From positions 1 to 64,000 of the forward strand of contig NZ_FNFP01000009.1 of assembly GCF_900100845.1 (NCBI RefSeq): a stretch of 64,000 bases of DNA, read 5' to 3'. Both the position numbers and the translations under genes were made by a program. Position 1 is the stretch's first letter; every line of letters starts with the position of its first letter. The notes beneath the pieces were generated by a model that was given only the letters and a program-made list of their open reading frames with translations, made no database searches and was not told the DNA's origin. This DNA is from Natronincola ferrireducens (GTDB taxonomy: Bacteria > Bacillota > Clostridia > Peptostreptococcales > Natronincolaceae). This document shows, piece after piece, positions 62,855 through 64,000 of this stretch.

Positions 62855-63067
62855 TTATTTTTTTAAAGGGTCATATCCCCCTGGATGAAAGGGATGACAC
62901 CTTAATATTCTTCTTAACGTTAAATAAGTTCCTTTTAAAAAACCATAGGTTTTGTATGCATCTATACTATATTGAGAACAACTGGGATAAAACCTACAGG
63001 TTGGTTTTTTTAAAGGAGAAATCCATCTACGATATATAGATAATAAAATTATGCAAATTTTCGACAT
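62855..63067 (-). CDS. yidD: Membrane protein insertion efficiency factor YidD
   Basis: This 70-aa protein has the motif [19 protein letters not shown] and the ending [13 protein letters not shown]. It is associated with the membrane and helps YidC. It lies between rnpA and yidC, the usual order. Confidence 0.96.
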   Translation of the reverse strand: MSKICIILLSIYRRWISPLKKPTCRFYPSCSQYSIDAYKTYGFLKGTYLTLRRILRCHPFHPGGYDPLKK

Positions 63068-63097
63068 TTTTTTATCTCCAAAATAAAGTCTTAATTT

Positions 63098-63439
63098 TTA
63101 TCTTTGAAGCAATAACTTTTTCTTCCTCATCAAATGAAGCAAAGCACTTTCTATTTCTTGAAAAGAAGCTTCTTTACACCCTTCTCTAGCAATAAAAACC
63201 AAATCATATCCCTTAATAAATTTATTATCATTTAAACGATAACTTTCTCTCATCTTTCTTTTTACTTTGCTTCTTACAACACTTTTTCCTACTTTTTTTG
63301 AAACAGTAAAGCCTGCCCGAGTGTATTCTAAATCATTTTTTCTTATATATAGAATAAGTAATTTATTGGCCATAGAATTTGCTTGTCTATATACTTTACG
63401 AAAGTCTTCATTTTTTCTTAATCTATTGGCAGTCTTCAT
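63098..63439 (-). CDS. rnpA: Ribonuclease P protein component
   Basis: From the ATG at 63439, with GGAGGA upstream, this is 113 aa. The basic RNA-binding motif RAGFTVSKKVGKSVVRSKVK and RMRESYR-like sequence are typical. It joins the RNase P RNA to mature tRNA 5' ends. A longer frame starting at 63478 is open but would encode a glycine-rich leader without a ribosome site. Confidence 0.96.
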   Translation of the reverse strand: MKTANRLRKNEDFRKVYRQANSMANKLLILYIRKNDLEYTRAGFTVSKKVGKSVVRSKVKRKMRESYRLNDNKFIKGYDLVFIAREGCKEASFQEIESALLHLMRKKKLLLQR

Positions 63440-63542
63440 GCTTCCTCCTCCATTCCATCCTCCCCACAAACCCAACATCTTTTATAGTCCTTTTTTTCTT
63501 GGTTTTAAATATAACTACAGAAAAAGGCCACATAGTGCGGCC

Positions 63543-63677
63543 TTATGCTGTCAATTTCTTTCTGCCTTTTAATCTACGACTTTTCAATATTCTTCTACCA
63601 TTTTTAGTCTTCATTCTTTTTCTAAATCCGTGTTCTCTGCTTCTCTGTCTCTTTTTTGGCTGAAATGTTCTCTTCAT
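63543..63677 (-). CDS. rpmH: 50S ribosomal protein L34
   Basis: A 44-aa gene encoding [20 protein letters not shown], continuing to [11 protein letters not shown]. Nearly every bacterial L34 has this form. AAGGGGGTG precedes the ATG. It leads the operon rpmH-rnpA-yidD-yidC-jag and lies next to the origin, as in most bacteria. Confidence 0.98.
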   Translation of the reverse strand: MKRTFQPKKRQRSREHGFRKRMKTKNGRRILKSRRLKGRKKLTA

Positions 63678-63782
63678 AAGTACACCCCCTTCAAGTACTG
63701 CACAAGTACTTCTTGTATAATTAAATAATTTTTAATCTTGGTTAGTATATCGGCAGTTTAATTTTGAACATACTACAAATAG

Positions 63783-63811
63783 ATTATAACGATATTGCAA
63801 GGTTGTGTCAA
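63783..63811 (-). promoter_or_regulatory. Consensus sigma-A promoter of rpmH
   Basis: On the minus strand TTGACA (63811-63806), a 17-bp spacer and TATAAT (63788-63783) match the consensus exactly. The 5' UTR to rpmH would be about 100 nt. Confidence 0.9.
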
Positions 63812-63843
63812 GAAAAAAGCTTTCTGGGAGTTTGTGTATAAAA

Positions 63844-63996
63844 TTATTCACAGCTTATGATTATGTGGATAATTTTATATTTTTTGTTGAACTTCAGCTT
63901 TATATTTGTTATTATAATTGTACTTGTTGATAAATTGAATAGTTTTATTAACCTTATTCACACTTATGCACAGTTTGTGGACAGTTTTGTGTATAA
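63844..63996. promoter_or_regulatory. DnaA boxes of the origin region (oriC/dnaA upstream)
   Basis: TTATTCACA (63844-63852), TGTGGATAA exact (63864-63872), TTATTCACA (63954-63962), TTATGCACA (63964-63972), TGTGGACAG (63976-63984) and TGTGTATAA (63988-63996) lie in an AT-rich gap beyond rpmH. dnaA is expected just past the window edge; the window ends inside this region. Confidence 0.85.
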
Positions 63997-64000
63997 GGTT

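Noticed and set aside
1-64000. CRISPR array, rRNA operon, prophage or insertion-sequence transposase
   Set aside because: No regularly spaced repeats, rRNA-like sequence, transposase or phage structural genes were found on either strand.

Overview
The window looks like the origin-proximal part of a low-GC, spore-forming anaerobic Firmicute of the class Clostridia. Evidence for sporulation is bofA, yyaC, soj/spo0J and yaaL; evidence for amino-acid fermentation is diaminopropionate ammonia-lyase, ygeY and a sigma-54 regulator. The combination resembles the Alkaliphilus/Natronincola group, but that placement is inference. The right edge holds DnaA boxes just beyond rpmH, so oriC/dnaA begins there. 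Most genes are on the minus strand, pointing away from that origin (leading-strand orientation).

Region 1 (1-10.9 kb) is an accessory catabolic cluster. A GntR/UTRA regulator has a large palindrome over its promoter. A five-gene minus-strand operon follows in transcript order: dpaL, ygeY, sodium symporter, D-aminoacylase family, ridA. It has a clear -24/-12 promoter, and a sigma-54 activator gene lies upstream on the same strand. A frameshifted stub of a DUF917 gene and an AEC carrier lie on the other side of the activator.

Region 2 (10.9-14.8 kb) is a TAXI-type TRAP transporter operon preceded by two nearly identical tandem T-box leaders. Both appear to carry a UUC (Phe) specifier.

Region 3 (15.1-16.85 kb) is a small island flanked by two imperfect 30-bp direct repeats. 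One repeat is the 3' end of rlmH, the same kind of target used by staphylococcal SCC elements. It carries a nucleotidyltransferase/partner pair and decayed genes but no recombinase.

Region 4 (16.8-32.5 kb) is envelope and stress biology: rlmH, a CxxH/CxxC protein, HtrA, WalJ, MurA, the WalR-WalK-(lipoprotein)-WalH-WalI operon, and several peptidases (MA-like, S8, M23, M1).

Region 5 (32.7-41.5 kb) is replication and translation: DnaD-like protein, DnaC-like loader, tRNA-Glu and tRNA-Lys, DUF1858, a DnaA-box cluster, dnaB, rplI, gdpP, yybS and a MazG-like gene.

Region 6 (41.6-54 kb) holds a FUSC transporter, bofA, yaaL, recR, ybaB, dnaX, cvpA, a DUF5711-like anchor protein, a YkvI carrier, yyaC, ykuS, a lipid kinase, DUF4446 and a cysteine desulfurase. 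The ykvI and ykuS ribosome-binding sites both sit inside strong hairpins.

Region 7 (54-64 kb) is the classic origin block: spo0J, soj, a small GDT1-type protein, noc, rsmG, mnmG, mnmE, jag, yidC, yidD, rnpA, rpmH and DnaA boxes.
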